A DNA stretch of 64,000 bases from Cupriavidus metallidurans CH34 (GCF_000196015.1 NC_007973.1:3844001-3908000), one strand, 5' to 3'; counted from the first letter of the stretch, positions 16,067-26,045 are shown. The notes: a model not told the origin generated them from the sequence alone. A program made the numbers and translations.

Positions 16067-18550
16067 CTATGCCAGCTTAACGAACAGGATCGAGATCTGA
16101 GCGCCAATGATCTCGGTGCCGTTCATGCGATTGCGCACCTCGATGCGTGCGCCATGTTCGTCAATGATCTTTTTCACCATCGCCAGCCCGAGACCCGTGC
16201 CCTTGGCCTTCGTGGTCACATAGGGTTCGAACGCGCGGCTCAGAATCCGTGGTGCGAAGCCGGGGCCATTGTCCGCTATGGACAGCTTGACGGCTTGCCG
16301 GTCTTCGCCGGCAGAATCTTTGTATTCTACAGTCTCGGTGTGCAGAGTGATATGGGGCGCCGCCCTACCGGCCGCAACGTTCTCCGCCACCGCATCCTGG
16401 GCATTTTGCAACAGGTTGTGAATCACTTGCCTGAGTTGGGTCGGATCGCCTTTGATTTCAGGCATATCCGTGTCCAGCGTCGGATGGATCACGGGGTGCT
16501 CGTGCACGGCAGGGTCATCGATGCCGTAAAGATGCAGGACTTCCGACACCAGGCCGTTGAGCGGCAGCGACTGCATCACAGCCGGCGGCGTGCGCGCGTA
16601 GTCGCGGAAATCATCGACCATGCGCTTCATCGCTGCCACCTGGTTGACGATTGTCGCCGCCCCACGTTTCAGTACTTCGGCATCCGACGTCTCAAGTTTA
16701 GGGGACAGCTTCATCTGCAGCCGTTCCGCCGATAGCTGGATCGGTGTCAGCGGATTCTTGATCTCGTGGGCAAGACGGCGCGCCACTTCTCCCCAGGCCA
16801 CCGAACGCTGTGCCGAGATCACGTCTGAGATATCGTCGAACACCACCACGTAGCCCGGTTCGTCATGGCTGCCGCCAGGAAGATGCGCGCCGCGAACCAG
16901 CAGTGTGAGCGGCTGCTCCTCGTCGCCCTGCGGCAACTCGATCTGCTTCTGCCAGTGCTGCGCGCCACCCAGGACCTCGCTGGTGGTCTGCTCGGAAAAT
17001 GCCTGACGCACGATCTCCGCGAAGTCGTTCATGCCGGGGATCTGTTCCACCGGGTGCCCCAGCACACCGTTGAGCGGCTGGCGGAAGATGCGCTCGGCGC
17101 CGGGGTTGGTGGTGATCAGCACAAAGCGCCGGTCGAACACGAGCACACCTGCGGTCAGATTCCGCAGCACGCTTTCCAGATACGCCTTCGACTGCTCGAG
17201 CGCACTGCGATTCTCTTCCACGGCGATGCGCGCTTCAGCAAGCTGGCGCGTCATCTGGTTGAACTGCTGGGTCAGCATCCCGAGTTCGTCGCGGCTCTTG
17301 AGTTCACGCTTGGGAGAGAGGTCGCCCTCCGCCACTTCCTTCGTGCCCTGCAGCAGCATCAGCAGCGGGCGGGCTAGCTGGCCGCCCAGCAGCAGCGCCA
17401 GCATCACGGCGATAAACACGGCGAGGAACAGCGTCAGCGTCAGCGTGCCAATGTACATCTTGCGCAGGCCGGTGCGGCCCAGCGCCTTTTCCTGATATTC
17501 CTGATAGGCCCGCTGGACCTCGTCGGCATTGCGCGCCAGCACGCCAGGTACCGGGTGCAGGACCTGCAGGTATCGCTCCTCGCGCACAGTGTCGCCCACC
17601 AGGCCGAAGCCCGTGGCGGGCGCATCCTCGGGGCGGCGCTCCACGGACAGGCCCGAGCCTGCCCAACGACTGCTCGGCACGGGCAGGCCGAGTTTTGGCG
17701 GGGGATGCTGGGTACGCGCCGCCGCGGCTACGGCAGCGCTTGCAGTGGCCTGTGCCTGATCGTCGGAGGCTGCCGCGCTCGGCGCGGGCCCCAGCGGAAT
17801 GATCACGCGCAGCCGGTAGAGATGGCTGCTATCGACATTGGGCTGCGGTTTGTCGCCAGTCGACGGATCGGTGCCACCCTCCACTGCCGCATAGCCTCCG
17901 GCCATGCGCGCTTGCTCTGCCAGCACGCCGGATGGCAGGTCCGGCACCAGCGACGCATAGCTGCTCGACGCGGTTGCCAGCACGCGGCCGCTGCCTGTAA
18001 AGATCGCGGCTTCCTGTACGCCGTACTGCTCGCGCAGGCGGTTCAGTTGCAGTGACGTTGCCATGCCGGTCGAGCCGGTCAGCTGGTCGGCCATCAAGCG
18101 TGCCTTGCCCTGAAGGTCGGCCAACTGGCTGTCGATGGTGGAGCGGCCGAGATTGAGGCCGGCCTCGAGCGCGGTTTCCACGCGCACGTCGAACCACGAC
18201 TCGATACTGCGGGAAACAAACTGCAGCGAGACGAGATAGATCAGAACGCCCGGCAATACGCCCACCACGCCGAAGAACACGGCAAGCTTCGACATCAGCC
18301 GCGTGCCGAACTTGCCGCGGCGATAGCGCAGCCAGAGCGTCAGCGCGAGCGCGCCCACGGTCAGCACCAGCAAGGCGCCGACGACGAGATTGATCTTGAA
18401 GAGCAGCGTGAAATAGCGGTCGAAGAACTCGGTATTGGCCGAGGCTCCGGCTAGCAGTCCCACCAGCACCAACGCCAGGAAGACGATGATGCCCACCACG
18501 ACGCGATAGAGCAGGCGTCGGAATCTGCTGTCCCACGGATTGCCGTTCAT
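16067..18550 (-). CDS. NtrY-like membrane sensor histidine kinase
   Basis: An 827-residue kinase. Helices lie at about residues 15-36, 52-74 and 88-112; a periplasmic sensor region of about 250 residues includes an Ala-rich insertion near 255-280. A further helix at 366-390 leads into HAMP (390-445), PAS (about 455-575) and HisKA with the phospho-accepting His near 595 in A-R-R-L-A-H-E-I-K-N-P-L-T. The HATPase domain (about 690-820) has N box, D-N-G-P-G-F and G-T-G-L-G-L-A. The topology is that of NtrY, which senses redox or nitrogen-related cues in other proteobacteria. Its ATG overlaps the DUF4390 stop by ATGA, so the two are translationally coupled; the regulator follows. Confidence 0.9.
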   Translation of the reverse strand: MNGNPWDSRFRRLLYRVVVGIIVFLALVLVGLLAGASANTEFFDRYFTLLFKINLVVGALLVLTVGALALTLWLRYRRGKFGTRLMSKLAVFFGVVGVLPGVLIYLVSLQFVSRSIESWFDVRVETALEAGLNLGRSTIDSQLADLQGKARLMADQLTGSTGMATSLQLNRLREQYGVQEAAIFTGSGRVLATASSSYASLVPDLPSGVLAEQARMAGGYAAVEGGTDPSTGDKPQPNVDSSHLYRLRVIIPLGPAPSAAASDDQAQATASAAVAAAARTQHPPPKLGLPVPSSRWAGSGLSVERRPEDAPATGFGLVGDTVREERYLQVLHPVPGVLARNADEVQRAYQEYQEKALGRTGLRKMYIGTLTLTLFLAVFIAVMLALLLGGQLARPLLMLLQGTKEVAEGDLSPKRELKSRDELGMLTQQFNQMTRQLAEARIAVEENRSALEQSKAYLESVLRNLTAGVLVFDRRFVLITTNPGAERIFRQPLNGVLGHPVEQIPGMNDFAEIVRQAFSEQTTSEVLGGAQHWQKQIELPQGDEEQPLTLLVRGAHLPGGSHDEPGYVVVFDDISDVISAQRSVAWGEVARRLAHEIKNPLTPIQLSAERLQMKLSPKLETSDAEVLKRGAATIVNQVAAMKRMVDDFRDYARTPPAVMQSLPLNGLVSEVLHLYGIDDPAVHEHPVIHPTLDTDMPEIKGDPTQLRQVIHNLLQNAQDAVAENVAAGRAAPHITLHTETVEYKDSAGEDRQAVKLSIADNGPGFAPRILSRAFEPYVTTKAKGTGLGLAMVKKIIDEHGARIEVRNRMNGTEIIGAQISILFVKLA

Positions 18551-19377
18551 GGCTGGCTGACCGGCTGGACCAGTTGGTTCGTGGACAACGCGTTAGACAG
18601 CGTTTGCGAGAACTGCGTGCGTGGTTCTCCGCTGACGGCCGAAGCGGGCGTTGGTGACGAGCCGGGCATGGCCGGCGGTGCGGGTGGCGCAACGGGTGGC
18701 GGTGCTACCGGGGCCGGCGGCGGCGGCGCGTCGAGATTGGTCGGCACCGTGTAGTTGAAGCGCTTCCACTCCGACGATAGGTTCCACTCACGCGTATTCA
18801 CGGCGTTGATCTGAAACGGTTTAGGTAGCTGGGACAGGTCCAGGCGCATCCGTGTTTCGGCGTGATAGGTCTCGCCGAGCCTGACCTGGTTGCGTTCGAA
18901 CACACGCCAGCCGCGTACCTGCTGGATGAACTGCAGCGCGCTCTTGAGGCGGCTGAACGGCAACTGCAGGCCGCCGGTCGACACGCGGTACTGGCGCGTC
19001 AACGGCTGATAGGAAATGCGCACCGTGCGCATGGTGTTGACCGGCTTCTCGTCGAACCAGTACCAGCGTGGGCGCGTGAGCTGGAAGTCGACGACGAAAT
19101 AGAGCGAGATGCCCTTGTGCAGGGCGTCTTCCAGCGCGGGGGGCAGGTCGAAGTCGAACGACGCGGCGAGATCGAACCCGCCGTCCTGGTACTCGATGCG
19201 GGCCTCGGTGGTCTCGATGAGCTGCGCCGATGCATGCGGGGCAAGCACCATCAGCATCAGCAGCATCATCGTGGCCGCGCACCATGCGCGGAGTGTGTTC
19301 ACCAGCGAGTCTGCCGGGCACTCGCGCAACGCGTGACCGGGGACACGTAGGTCGAACAGGCGCGGCGTGCTCAGCAT
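18547..19377 (-). CDS. DUF4390 domain protein
   Basis: A 276-residue protein with an N-terminal hydrophobic segment (about 33-50, ending A-P-H-A-S-A-Q), consistent with export to the periplasm. The DUF4390 body covers about residues 52-225 and contains the family pattern Y-F-V-V-D-F-Q-L-T-R-P-R-W-Y-W-F and Y-Q-P-L-T-R-Q-Y-R-V. A Pro/Ala-rich C-terminal tail (about 226-270) is typical of an unstructured extension. Function is unknown in the family. It always seems to accompany NtrY-like kinases in Burkholderiales, which suggests a periplasmic accessory to signal sensing; that is inference. It starts 9 bases after rsmB ends and overlaps the kinase start by 4 bases. The start is not certain; a GTG or ATG nearer the hydrophobic segment is possible. 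Confidence 0.8.
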   Translation of the reverse strand: MLSTPRLFDLRVPGHALRECPADSLVNTLRAWCAATMMLLMLMVLAPHASAQLIETTEARIEYQDGGFDLAASFDFDLPPALEDALHKGISLYFVVDFQLTRPRWYWFDEKPVNTMRTVRISYQPLTRQYRVSTGGLQLPFSRLKSALQFIQQVRGWRVFERNQVRLGETYHAETRMRLDLSQLPKPFQINAVNTREWNLSSEWKRFNYTVPTNLDAPPPPAPVAPPPVAPPAPPAMPGSSPTPASAVSGEPRTQFSQTLSNALSTNQLVQPVSQP

Positions 19378-19386
19378 CGGTGGAAT

Positions 19387-20760
19387 TCAGGCGCGTTTCT
19401 GGAAGCGGGCGTAGTAGAAGCCATCGTGATCCGATGGCAGGCTTGGCTGGCCGGCCATGTTGGTGCCGGCCGTCTCCTGCGCCTTCGTGCCGGGCAGGAG
19501 CTGCCCGGGCGCCTGCAATCGTATCGCATCTGGGAGCTGGGCACCAAACCAGAGCGCCTGCTCCTCGCCCTCCGTTGGGAAAATAGAACAGGTCACATAG
19601 ACCAGAATGCCGCCTGGCTTAAGGAGCGACCACAATTGCGACACGATGCGACGTTGCTCATTGACAAGCTTCGCGATGTCCGATTCGCGTCGCAGCCAGC
19701 GGATATCGGGATGGCGTCGGACGATGCCCGACGCCGAGCACGGCACATCGGCCAGAATGCGGTCGAACTGCTGGCCATCCCACCAGTCCTTCGGGCGGCT
19801 GGCATCGCCAACGATGACCTCGGCACGCTGGTCCAGGCGGGCCAGATTCTCATGAATGCGCGCGGCTCGCTCCGCATCGCTCTCCACGGCGGTCACATGG
19901 ATATCGGCCAGTTCGAGCAGATGGCCGGTCTTGCCTCCGGGGGCCGCGCAGGCGTCCAGCACGCGCATCCCGTCGGCAACCTCGCAGAGCGGCGCGGCAA
20001 GCTGGGCGCCGGCATCCTGTACGGAGACATCGCCGGTGGCGAAACCTGGCACTTGCGATACCGGAAATGCCCGAACCAGCCGCACGGCCTGAGGGCCGAT
20101 GGCGGTGCCCGCCATGCCCGCGTTGGCCAGTTCCTTCAGGTATTCGTCGACCGACAGGCGCTTGGTGTTGACGCGCAATGTCATTGGCGGGCGGACATTG
20201 ACGCTCTCTGCCAATGCCATCCATCGATCCGGGTATGCGGCGCGGAGTTGCTCAAGCCACCACGTGGGCAGGTTCCAGCGCGCTTCCTCGTCCTTGGCGA
20301 TCGCGTCCATCAGGGCCTTGCGCTCACGCAGGAACCGGCGCAGTACTGCGTTGACGAGCCCGCGCGCGTGGGCGGTCTTTGGCTCCGAGGCCGCCGCGCT
20401 GACGGCCTGATCGACGACGGTGAAGTCGGAGTAGCCGCCGCGTCCGACCTTGCTCCGATCGCCCTCCTCGCCTTCGAGCAGCAGCGCGAGCGCCACGGCC
20501 AGCAGGGAGTCGACCAGCGCGCCGGGCGGGCGTGTGACCAGTTGCGTCACCAGGGCGCGTGTGGCGCCGAACTGCCGCACGGTGCGATAGGCCAGGTCCT
20601 GGATGGCGCCGCGCGTCGCGGCATCGCGCACGCGGTCCAGGCGCAGCAGGTTGGTGGCGTCCTCGATGGCTTGCGGCAGGGCCGTGCCTTCATGGACGCC
20701 GCGTACTGCAGCGGCGGCGCCGAGCATCTGGAAGGCAAGGGAATCTGGTGGCAGGCGCAT
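19387..20760 (-). CDS. rsmB: 16S rRNA (cytosine-967-C5)-methyltransferase RsmB
   Basis: A 457-residue SAM-dependent rRNA methyltransferase. The N-terminal NusB-like RNA-binding domain covers about residues 1-150. The SAM site is V-L-D-A-C-A-A-P-G-G-K-T-G-H-L-L-E. Two catalytic cysteines lie in D-V-P-C-S-A-S-G and V-T-C-S-I-F-P-T-E-G-E-E-Q, as required for m5C chemistry. D-I-R-W is typical of RsmB. ATG 20760 (M-R-L-P-P-D-S) is chosen because the longer frame upstream encodes a Phe/Arg/Pro-rich leader overlapping a hairpin. It heads the rsmB-DUF4390-NtrY-regulator gene set. In many bacteria rsmB lies beside fmt and def; here htpX intervenes. Confidence 0.92.
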   Translation of the reverse strand: MRLPPDSLAFQMLGAAAAVRGVHEGTALPQAIEDATNLLRLDRVRDAATRGAIQDLAYRTVRQFGATRALVTQLVTRPPGALVDSLLAVALALLLEGEEGDRSKVGRGGYSDFTVVDQAVSAAASEPKTAHARGLVNAVLRRFLRERKALMDAIAKDEEARWNLPTWWLEQLRAAYPDRWMALAESVNVRPPMTLRVNTKRLSVDEYLKELANAGMAGTAIGPQAVRLVRAFPVSQVPGFATGDVSVQDAGAQLAAPLCEVADGMRVLDACAAPGGKTGHLLELADIHVTAVESDAERAARIHENLARLDQRAEVIVGDASRPKDWWDGQQFDRILADVPCSASGIVRRHPDIRWLRRESDIAKLVNEQRRIVSQLWSLLKPGGILVYVTCSIFPTEGEEQALWFGAQLPDAIRLQAPGQLLPGTKAQETAGTNMAGQPSLPSDHDGFYYARFQKRA

Positions 20761-20821
20761 GGGAAATACCGGAAATCTGCAAAAAACGGGTGGTACGGGC
20801 CGTCGGGCGCGTGCGGATACG

Positions 20822-20857
20822 AAAAAGCCCGCCGGCTCCTGACGGAACACAGCGGGC
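20822..20857 (-). terminator. Terminator after htpX
   Basis: On the minus strand GCCCGC (20857-20852) and GCGGGC (20832-20827) form a 6-bp stem around a 19-base loop, followed by TTTTT. It lies between the htpX stop and the rsmB start. The loop is large, so strength is uncertain. Confidence 0.5.
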
Positions 20858-20905
20858 AGTTTACCCGTTACCTGGCATGAGCCCCCGGAAACGTGGCAAT
20901 GCGCG

Positions 20906-21766
20906 TCAGGCCGGGTAGGTGCCGGTCTGCGCCATCTGCATCAGGCGCGCGATCCGTTCCTCCGTGGCGGGGTGGGTCGAGAACAGGTTCGCGATCCCGC
21001 CGCCCGAGAGCGGATTCATGATCATCATCTGCGCCGTGGCCGGATGCTCCTCGGCGGCCTGGAACGGAATGCCCTGGGCGTAGCGATGGATCTTGTCGAG
21101 CGCGCTGGCCAGGGCCTGCGGGTCTCCGCTGATCTCCGCGCCGCCGCGGTCGGCCTCGAATTCGCGGGCCCGCGAGATCGCCATCTGGATCAATGATGCC
21201 GCCAGCGGCGCCAGGATCGCCACGGCGATGGCGGCAATCGGATTCGAGCGGTTGCCGTTCTCGTCGCGCCCGCCGAAGAACATCGCCATATTGGCCAGCG
21301 CGGAAATGGCGCCGGCCATCGTCGCGGCGATGGTCGAGGTCAGGATGTCGCGATGCTTCACGTGCGCGAGTTCGTGGGCCATCACGCCGCGCAGTTCGCG
21401 GTCCGACAGCACCCGCAGGATGCCCGTGGTGGCGGCCACCGCCGCGTGCTCGGGATTGCGGCCCGTGGCAAACGCGTTTGGCGCGTCCTCGTTGATCAGG
21501 TACACGCGCGGCATCGGCAGGCCGGCACGCTGCGAAAGCTCGTGCACCATGTTGTAGAACTGCGGCGCGGTGCTGGCATCCACTTCCTGCGCGTTGTACA
21601 TGCGCAGGACCATCTTGTCCGAGAACCAGTAGGAGAAGAAGTTCATGCCGAGCGCGATCAGCAGGGCGAATGTCATGCCGTTGCGTCCGCCGATCATGCC
21701 GCCGATCACAACGAACAGCGCCGTGATCGCGGCCATCAGCATGAAGGTCTTGACCCAGTTGAACAT
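20906..21766 (-). CDS. htpX: Membrane zinc metalloprotease HtpX
   Basis: A 286-residue inner-membrane M48 protease that degrades misfolded membrane proteins together with FtsH. Two N-terminal helices (about 8-25 and 30-48), the catalytic H-E-L-A-H at about 131-135, and a further Glu zinc ligand in F-E-A-D-R-G-G-A near 206 are visible, with two more helices (about 148-165 and 180-198). N-A-F-A-T-G-R-N-P is the family signature before the active site. Length and motifs match E. coli HtpX. GGAG precedes the ATG at 21766. It is monocistronic in appearance between fmt and rsmB, all on the same strand. Confidence 0.95.
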   Translation of the reverse strand: MFNWVKTFMLMAAITALFVVIGGMIGGRNGMTFALLIALGMNFFSYWFSDKMVLRMYNAQEVDASTAPQFYNMVHELSQRAGLPMPRVYLINEDAPNAFATGRNPEHAAVAATTGILRVLSDRELRGVMAHELAHVKHRDILTSTIAATMAGAISALANMAMFFGGRDENGNRSNPIAAIAVAILAPLAASLIQMAISRAREFEADRGGAEISGDPQALASALDKIHRYAQGIPFQAAEEHPATAQMMIMNPLSGGGIANLFSTHPATEERIARLMQMAQTGTYPA

Positions 21767-21930
21767 GGCTTGATCTCCAGATCGTCTGTCAGTCGCGTGC
21801 CACGCCCCTGCGTGGACACGATAACGGTTAGATAGGGTGCGAACCGTGGAAATTCAATGCCGGAGGCGGTGTTTTACGCATTGTGATAATCCGGCGTCAC
21901 ATTGCTGCAGCACTCGCCACGCAGTGCCCG

Positions 21931-22929
21931 CTAGGCGCCGGCAATCAGGCAGCGCGTTCCCGGTGGCAGCGGCATGGCCTGCAGGAACTGTTGCGCCGGC
22001 TGGCGCCGGCCGCCGGGCTTCTGCAGCTCGGTGACCTGCAGGGCGCTGCCATTGCCGCAGGCGATGATCACGCCGGCTGTGTCGGCGGCCAGGATCGTAC
22101 CCGGGGGATGCGGCAGGCTCGTGGCGGCAGCCAGCGGCAGCGCCTGCCAGCACTTGATGATGGTGTCGCCGACTTGCACCGTGGCGCCCGGGAACGGATT
22201 GAAGGCGCGGATCTGGTTCGCCAGTTCGATGGCCGGGCGCGTCAGGTCGAGCGGTGCCTCATCCTTAGCGATCTTTTCCGCGTAGGTGACGCCGGCTTCG
22301 GGCTGCGGCGTGGCGGTGAGCGGCTGGCCTGCGGCGAGCTGGCGCAGCGCGTCCACGATCATGCGCCCGCCGAGCGCGGCCAGTGTGTCATGCAGCGTGC
22401 CGGTACTGTCCTGGGGGCCGATCGGCGTGGACTCGCGCGACAGCATCGCGCCGGTGTCGAGCCCCTCGTCCATCTGCATCAGCGTGATGCCGGTCTCCGG
22501 GTCCCCCGCCTCGATCGCGCGGTGGATCGGCGCGGCGCCGCGCCACCGCGGCAGCAGCGAGGCATGGATATTCAGGCAGCCATGACGCGGCAACTCAAGG
22601 ACTTCGGTCGGCAGAATCAGCCCGTAGGCGGCCACCACCATCACATCGGGTGCGATTTCCGCGAGCGTGTCGACGGCCGCGCCGGCTTCCTCCGGATACT
22701 TGCCCTGGCGGCGCAACGAGCGTGGCTGCAGCACTGGGCCCAGGCCGGCCTCGACGGCAAACTGTTTGACCGGGCTGGCCTGCAATTGCATGCCGCGGCC
22801 GGCGGGCCGGTCTGGCTGGGTCAGCACGGCGACCACCGGAAATCCGGCAGCGTGAATGGCCTCAAGGGCGACGCGCGCGAATTCCGGCGTTCCCGCAAAA
22901 GCGACGCGCAGTGGCTGGGCTTGGGTCAT
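21931..22929 (-). CDS. fmt: Methionyl-tRNA formyltransferase
   Basis: A 332-residue enzyme that formylates initiator Met-tRNA using 10-formyl-tetrahydrofolate. The N-terminal F-A-G-T-P-E-F-A-R, the catalytic segment [17 protein letters not shown] (Asn and His present), and G-I-T-L-M-Q-M-D with D-T-G follow family order; the C-terminal tRNA-binding OB-like domain begins near 210. ATG 22929 (M-T-Q-A-Q-P-L-R-V) is preferred to the upstream in-frame start. It is immediately downstream of def on the same strand, the usual pairing of formylation and deformylation, although a 115-base gap with a hairpin separates them. Confidence 0.95.
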   Translation of the reverse strand: MTQAQPLRVAFAGTPEFARVALEAIHAAGFPVVAVLTQPDRPAGRGMQLQASPVKQFAVEAGLGPVLQPRSLRRQGKYPEEAGAAVDTLAEIAPDVMVVAAYGLILPTEVLELPRHGCLNIHASLLPRWRGAAPIHRAIEAGDPETGITLMQMDEGLDTGAMLSRESTPIGPQDSTGTLHDTLAALGGRMIVDALRQLAAGQPLTATPQPEAGVTYAEKIAKDEAPLDLTRPAIELANQIRAFNPFPGATVQVGDTIIKCWQALPLAAATSLPHPPGTILAADTAGVIIACGNGSALQVTELQKPGGRRQPAQQFLQAMPLPPGTRCLIAGA

Positions 22930-22955
22930 GACGATATTCCGCAATGAAAACGACA

Positions 22956-22974
22956 CCGGCCGCATAGCGGCCGG
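22956..22974 (-). terminator. Hairpin between def and fmt
   Basis: CCGGCCGC and GCGGCCGG form a perfect 8-bp stem with a 3-base loop. On the minus strand it is followed by TGTCGTTTTC, a poor U-tract. It may attenuate readthrough from def into fmt, 27 bases before the fmt start. Confidence 0.4.
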
Positions 22975-23044
22975 GTACGTATGTGTTCTTCGGAAGCTGT
23001 AACCTTAGCAGAGGCGTTTCCGCTTCCGCGCGATTGTTACATCC

Positions 23045-23551
23045 TTACATGCGCGAGCGCACGCGCTTCTGGAGCTTGCTCTTGATGCGTTGGAGCTTGA
23101 GTGGCGACAGATATTCCACGAATACCTTGCCGTCGAGGTGATCGATCTCGTGCTGTATACATACAGCGAGCAGATCGTCGGCGTCGAGCTCGAACGCTTC
23201 GCCCTTCTCGTCGAGCGCGCGTACCTTGACGCGATCCGGGCGCTCCACGCGGTCATAGACTTCGGGCACCGACAGGCAGCCCTCTTCCCATACCTTGCGG
23301 TTCTCGCTGGCCCAAGTGACCTCGGGGTTGATGAACACCATCAACTCGTCGCGGCTCTCGGAAATGTCGATCACGATCACGCGCTCGTGCACGTCCACTT
23401 GCGTCGCGGCCAGGCCGATGCCGGGCGCTTCGTACATGGTTTCGGCCATGTCTTTCACGAGCTGGCGGATGCGGTCGTCCACCACCTCCACGGGCTTGGC
23501 CACTTTGTGCAGGCGAGGATCGGGGTAGGTGAGGATGTCGAGTTTTGCCAT
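23045..23551 (-). CDS. def: Peptide deformylase
   Basis: A 168-residue metalloenzyme that removes the N-formyl group from nascent peptides. All three motifs are present: motif 1 G-I-G-L-A-A-T-Q (about 45-52), motif 2 E-G-C-L-S-V-P-E with the Cys metal ligand (about 89-96), and motif 3 Q-H-E-I-D-H-L-D-G with two His ligands and catalytic Glu (about 132-140). Length is that of class I enzymes such as E. coli Def. The start at 23551 gives [11 protein letters not shown], the family N-terminus; the in-frame ATG five codons upstream is unlikely. It is divergent from the LysM-domain gene. Confidence 0.96.
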   Translation of the reverse strand: MAKLDILTYPDPRLHKVAKPVEVVDDRIRQLVKDMAETMYEAPGIGLAATQVDVHERVIVIDISESRDELMVFINPEVTWASENRKVWEEGCLSVPEVYDRVERPDRVKVRALDEKGEAFELDADDLLAVCIQHEIDHLDGKVFVEYLSPLKLQRIKSKLQKRVRSRM

Positions 23552-23715
23552 GATGCTCGGGCGCAACGCCGGGTGCTGTCCACGGTCCAGCCGCCGTTGC
23601 GGCGACCGGGGTTTCCATGCAGAATCGGGGCGCTAGTACAAAAATTCAAGGCGCGCCGCAGCAGGCACGCTCTACCTAGGGTCAATCCGGTCGTTCTCCC
23701 GACCGGTTCAGGAAA

Positions 23716-24891
23716 ATGCGCGATCTTACCAAAGAACAGGCGGCGTCGGGCCGCAGGCTGCACGCGTTCACCCTCGCCATCTTGAGTGTCGCAGGGATCA
23801 CAACTGGGGCGACCATGGCGGTTCAGGCCGCTGACCTGAGCGTCTCGCCGGTCCAGCTTGCGGAGGCCGATCGCACGGCACAGCAGGGCATCCCCGTTGC
23901 CGACCTCTCGCCCAATGCGCCCAGTCAGTATACGGTGCGTTCGGGCGACACGCTTTGGGGCATTTCCGGACAGTACCTGCGCCAGCCCTGGCGCTGGCCC
24001 CAGCTGTGGGGCATGAACCGGCAGCAGGTCCACAATCCTCACCTGATCTATCCGGGCCAGATTCTTTATCTGGTCCAGCGCGATGGCCGCGCCTACCTGT
24101 CCACCAACCCTCCGGGCGGTGCCAGCGGCGACGTCCGCCTGTCCCCGCGCATTCGCGGGAATGGTGGCGACGGCGAGGCCATCCAGAGCATTGCCTCCAG
24201 CGATATCGAGCCGTTCCTGATCCGTCCGCTCGTCGTTGACCAAGGCACGGTGGATACCTCGGCGCGCATCGTCGCTCTGCCCGACGCCCGTGTCTATATG
24301 GGGCGCGGTGACATGGCCTACGCGCGTGGCATTGCGCCGGCCGACGCCTCGCTCGGCAGCGACTGGCAGGCATTCCGGCCGGCCAGCCCCGTGCTCGATC
24401 CGGTCACCGGCCGGGTAATCGGCTTCGAGGCGGCTTACGAAGGCAGCGTGCGCGTGACGCGCGGACCCGAGGGCCCCAACGCGGTGACCACGGTCCAGGC
24501 CACCCAGTCCCTGCAGGAAATCGGTCCGGGATCGCTGCTGCTGCCGCAGCCGCAGCGCGAACTGATCCGCTATGTGCCGCATGCTCCCGATGGTGAAGTC
24601 GAGGGACGTGTCGCCGCGGTGTATGGCGGCGTGCGCTATGGCGGCGCCAAGCAGATCGTGGTGCTCAATATTGGCGCCAACGCCGGTCTGGAGCCGGGCC
24701 ACGTGCTGGCGCTCTCGAGCGATGGCGGCCACGTCGCCGATCCGACCGATGGCAATCGCGCTATCGAGTTGCCCGATGATCGCTACGGTCTCGCGTACGT
24801 CTACCGCGTGTTCCCGGGCGTTGCGTACGCGCTGGTGACCGACGCGTCCAACGTGATGAAGGTTGGCGATATCGCCTCGACGCCGCGCTGA
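23716..24891 (+). CDS. LysM-domain envelope protein
   Basis: A 391-residue exported protein. A signal-like segment (about 15-37, ending V-Q-A-A-D) is followed by a LysM domain at about 72-122 with Y-T-V-R-S-G-D-T-L-W-G-I-S and N-P-H-L-I-Y-P-G-Q. LysM binds N-acetylglucosamine-containing glycans, so the protein should attach to peptidoglycan. The remaining 260 residues contain no recognisable enzyme domain. AGGAAA precedes ATG 23716. It is divergent from def and 38 bases ahead of dprA, an order shared across Ralstonia/Cupriavidus by my recollection. Function beyond wall binding is unknown. Confidence 0.85.
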   Translation: MRDLTKEQAASGRRLHAFTLAILSVAGITTGATMAVQAADLSVSPVQLAEADRTAQQGIPVADLSPNAPSQYTVRSGDTLWGISGQYLRQPWRWPQLWGMNRQQVHNPHLIYPGQILYLVQRDGRAYLSTNPPGGASGDVRLSPRIRGNGGDGEAIQSIASSDIEPFLIRPLVVDQGTVDTSARIVALPDARVYMGRGDMAYARGIAPADASLGSDWQAFRPASPVLDPVTGRVIGFEAAYEGSVRVTRGPEGPNAVTTVQATQSLQEIGPGSLLLPQPQRELIRYVPHAPDGEVEGRVAAVYGGVRYGGAKQIVVLNIGANAGLEPGHVLALSSDGGHVADPTDGNRAIELPDDRYGLAYVYRVFPGVAYALVTDASNVMKVGDIASTPR

Positions 24892-24929
24892 CCAGGGCGC
24901 GTGCCCTGCCACGCGCCGCATCGTTGCCG

Positions 24930-26045
24930 ATGACCGATTCGACTCGCGATCCCGCCGAGGTCGCAGCCTGGCTGCGGCTAACGGCGACGCCGGGCGTCAG
25001 CGCACTGGCCGGACGACGCCTGCTGGCGAAGTTCGGCCTGCCGCAGACTGTGCTCGCCCAGAACCTGGCAAGCCTGCGTGAAGTGGTGGATGCCAAGGTG
25101 GCGTGTGTATTGAACGCGCCGCTGGATGCCGCCATGTCGGCGTTGATCGACCGGACGGTTGCGTGGTTGGCCGATGCCCGCCATGCCATGGTCACGATGG
25201 CCGATGCCGGTTACCCGGCGGGCCTGCTCGATCTGGCCGACCCTCCCCTGCTGCTCTATATCAATGGAGACCCTGCCCGTCTGGCCGGCCCAGCGCTTGG
25301 CATGGTCGGCGCGCGCAAGGCGACAACGCAAGGCGCGCGCGATGCCCAGGCATTTGCATCAGCGTTTTCCAATGCCGGATGGACAGTGGTGTCCGGCCTT
25401 GCGCTCGGCATCGACGCCGCAGCCCACGCCGGGGCACTTGAGGGGCCGGGCGGCACCGTGGCAGTGATCGGGACGGGCGCCGACATCGTCTACCCGGGCA
25501 GGCATCATGCGCTGGCACATCGGATCGTCGACGCGGGCGGTGCCATCGTCAGCGAGTTTGCACTCGGCACGCCCGGGTTGCCGAACCACTTTCCGCGTCG
25601 CAACCGTATCATTGCGGCGCTGTCTCGCGGCGTGCTGGTGGTGGAGGCGGCGGAGCGGTCGGGTTCGCTGATTACGGCGCGGCTGGCGTCCGAGATCGGC
25701 AGGGAGGTATTCGCGATGCCGGGATCGATCCATGCGGAGCTGGCCCGAGGCTGCCACAAGCTGATCCGTCAGGGGGCCAAGCTGGTCGAGACACCGGCCG
25801 ACGTGTTCGAGGAGTTCGGCGATCCGGGCGGGGTGGCTTCTGTCGCCCCGGTACCCGTACCCGATTCGGCGCCAGTGCCCGGTGATCCGTTCGGCGCCGC
25901 CCTCGCCTATGATCCTGTCACGTTCGATGCGTTGTGCGAGCGGTCTGGTCTCGCGCCGCATATGGCGGCGGCAATGCTTCTGGAGCTTGAGCTTGGGGGA
26001 ACGGTCGAACGCATGGCCGGCAATCGTTACCGACGTCTGGCATGA
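24930..26045 (+). CDS. dprA: DNA-processing protein DprA
   Basis: A 371-residue protein that loads RecA on incoming single-stranded DNA during natural transformation. The extended Rossmann domain shows G-M-V-G-A-R-K-A-T, G-L-A-L-G-I-D-A-A-A-H, G-T-G-A-D-I-V-Y-P and F-P-R-R-N-R-I-I-A-A-L-S, all DprA signatures, between about residues 110 and 290. An N-terminal SAM-like region and a C-terminal winged-helix-like DprA domain (about 310-371) are present. ATG 24930 is chosen over a TTG two codons earlier. It is followed by a thioredoxin-fold gene and topB on the same strand. By itself it does not prove natural competence. Confidence 0.93.
   Translation: MTDSTRDPAEVAAWLRLTATPGVSALAGRRLLAKFGLPQTVLAQNLASLREVVDAKVACVLNAPLDAAMSALIDRTVAWLADARHAMVTMADAGYPAGLLDLADPPLLLYINGDPARLAGPALGMVGARKATTQGARDAQAFASAFSNAGWTVVSGLALGIDAAAHAGALEGPGGTVAVIGTGADIVYPGRHHALAHRIVDAGGAIVSEFALGTPGLPNHFPRRNRIIAALSRGVLVVEAAERSGSLITARLASEIGREVFAMPGSIHAELARGCHKLIRQGAKLVETPADVFEEFGDPGGVASVAPVPVPDSAPVPGDPFGAALAYDPVTFDALCERSGLAPHMAAAMLLELELGGTVERMAGNRYRRLA

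Noticed and set aside
18547..19377. DUF4390 gene as a truncated kinase domain
   Set aside because: It is a complete exported protein with its own signal segment and family pattern, merely overlapping the kinase start by 4 bases.
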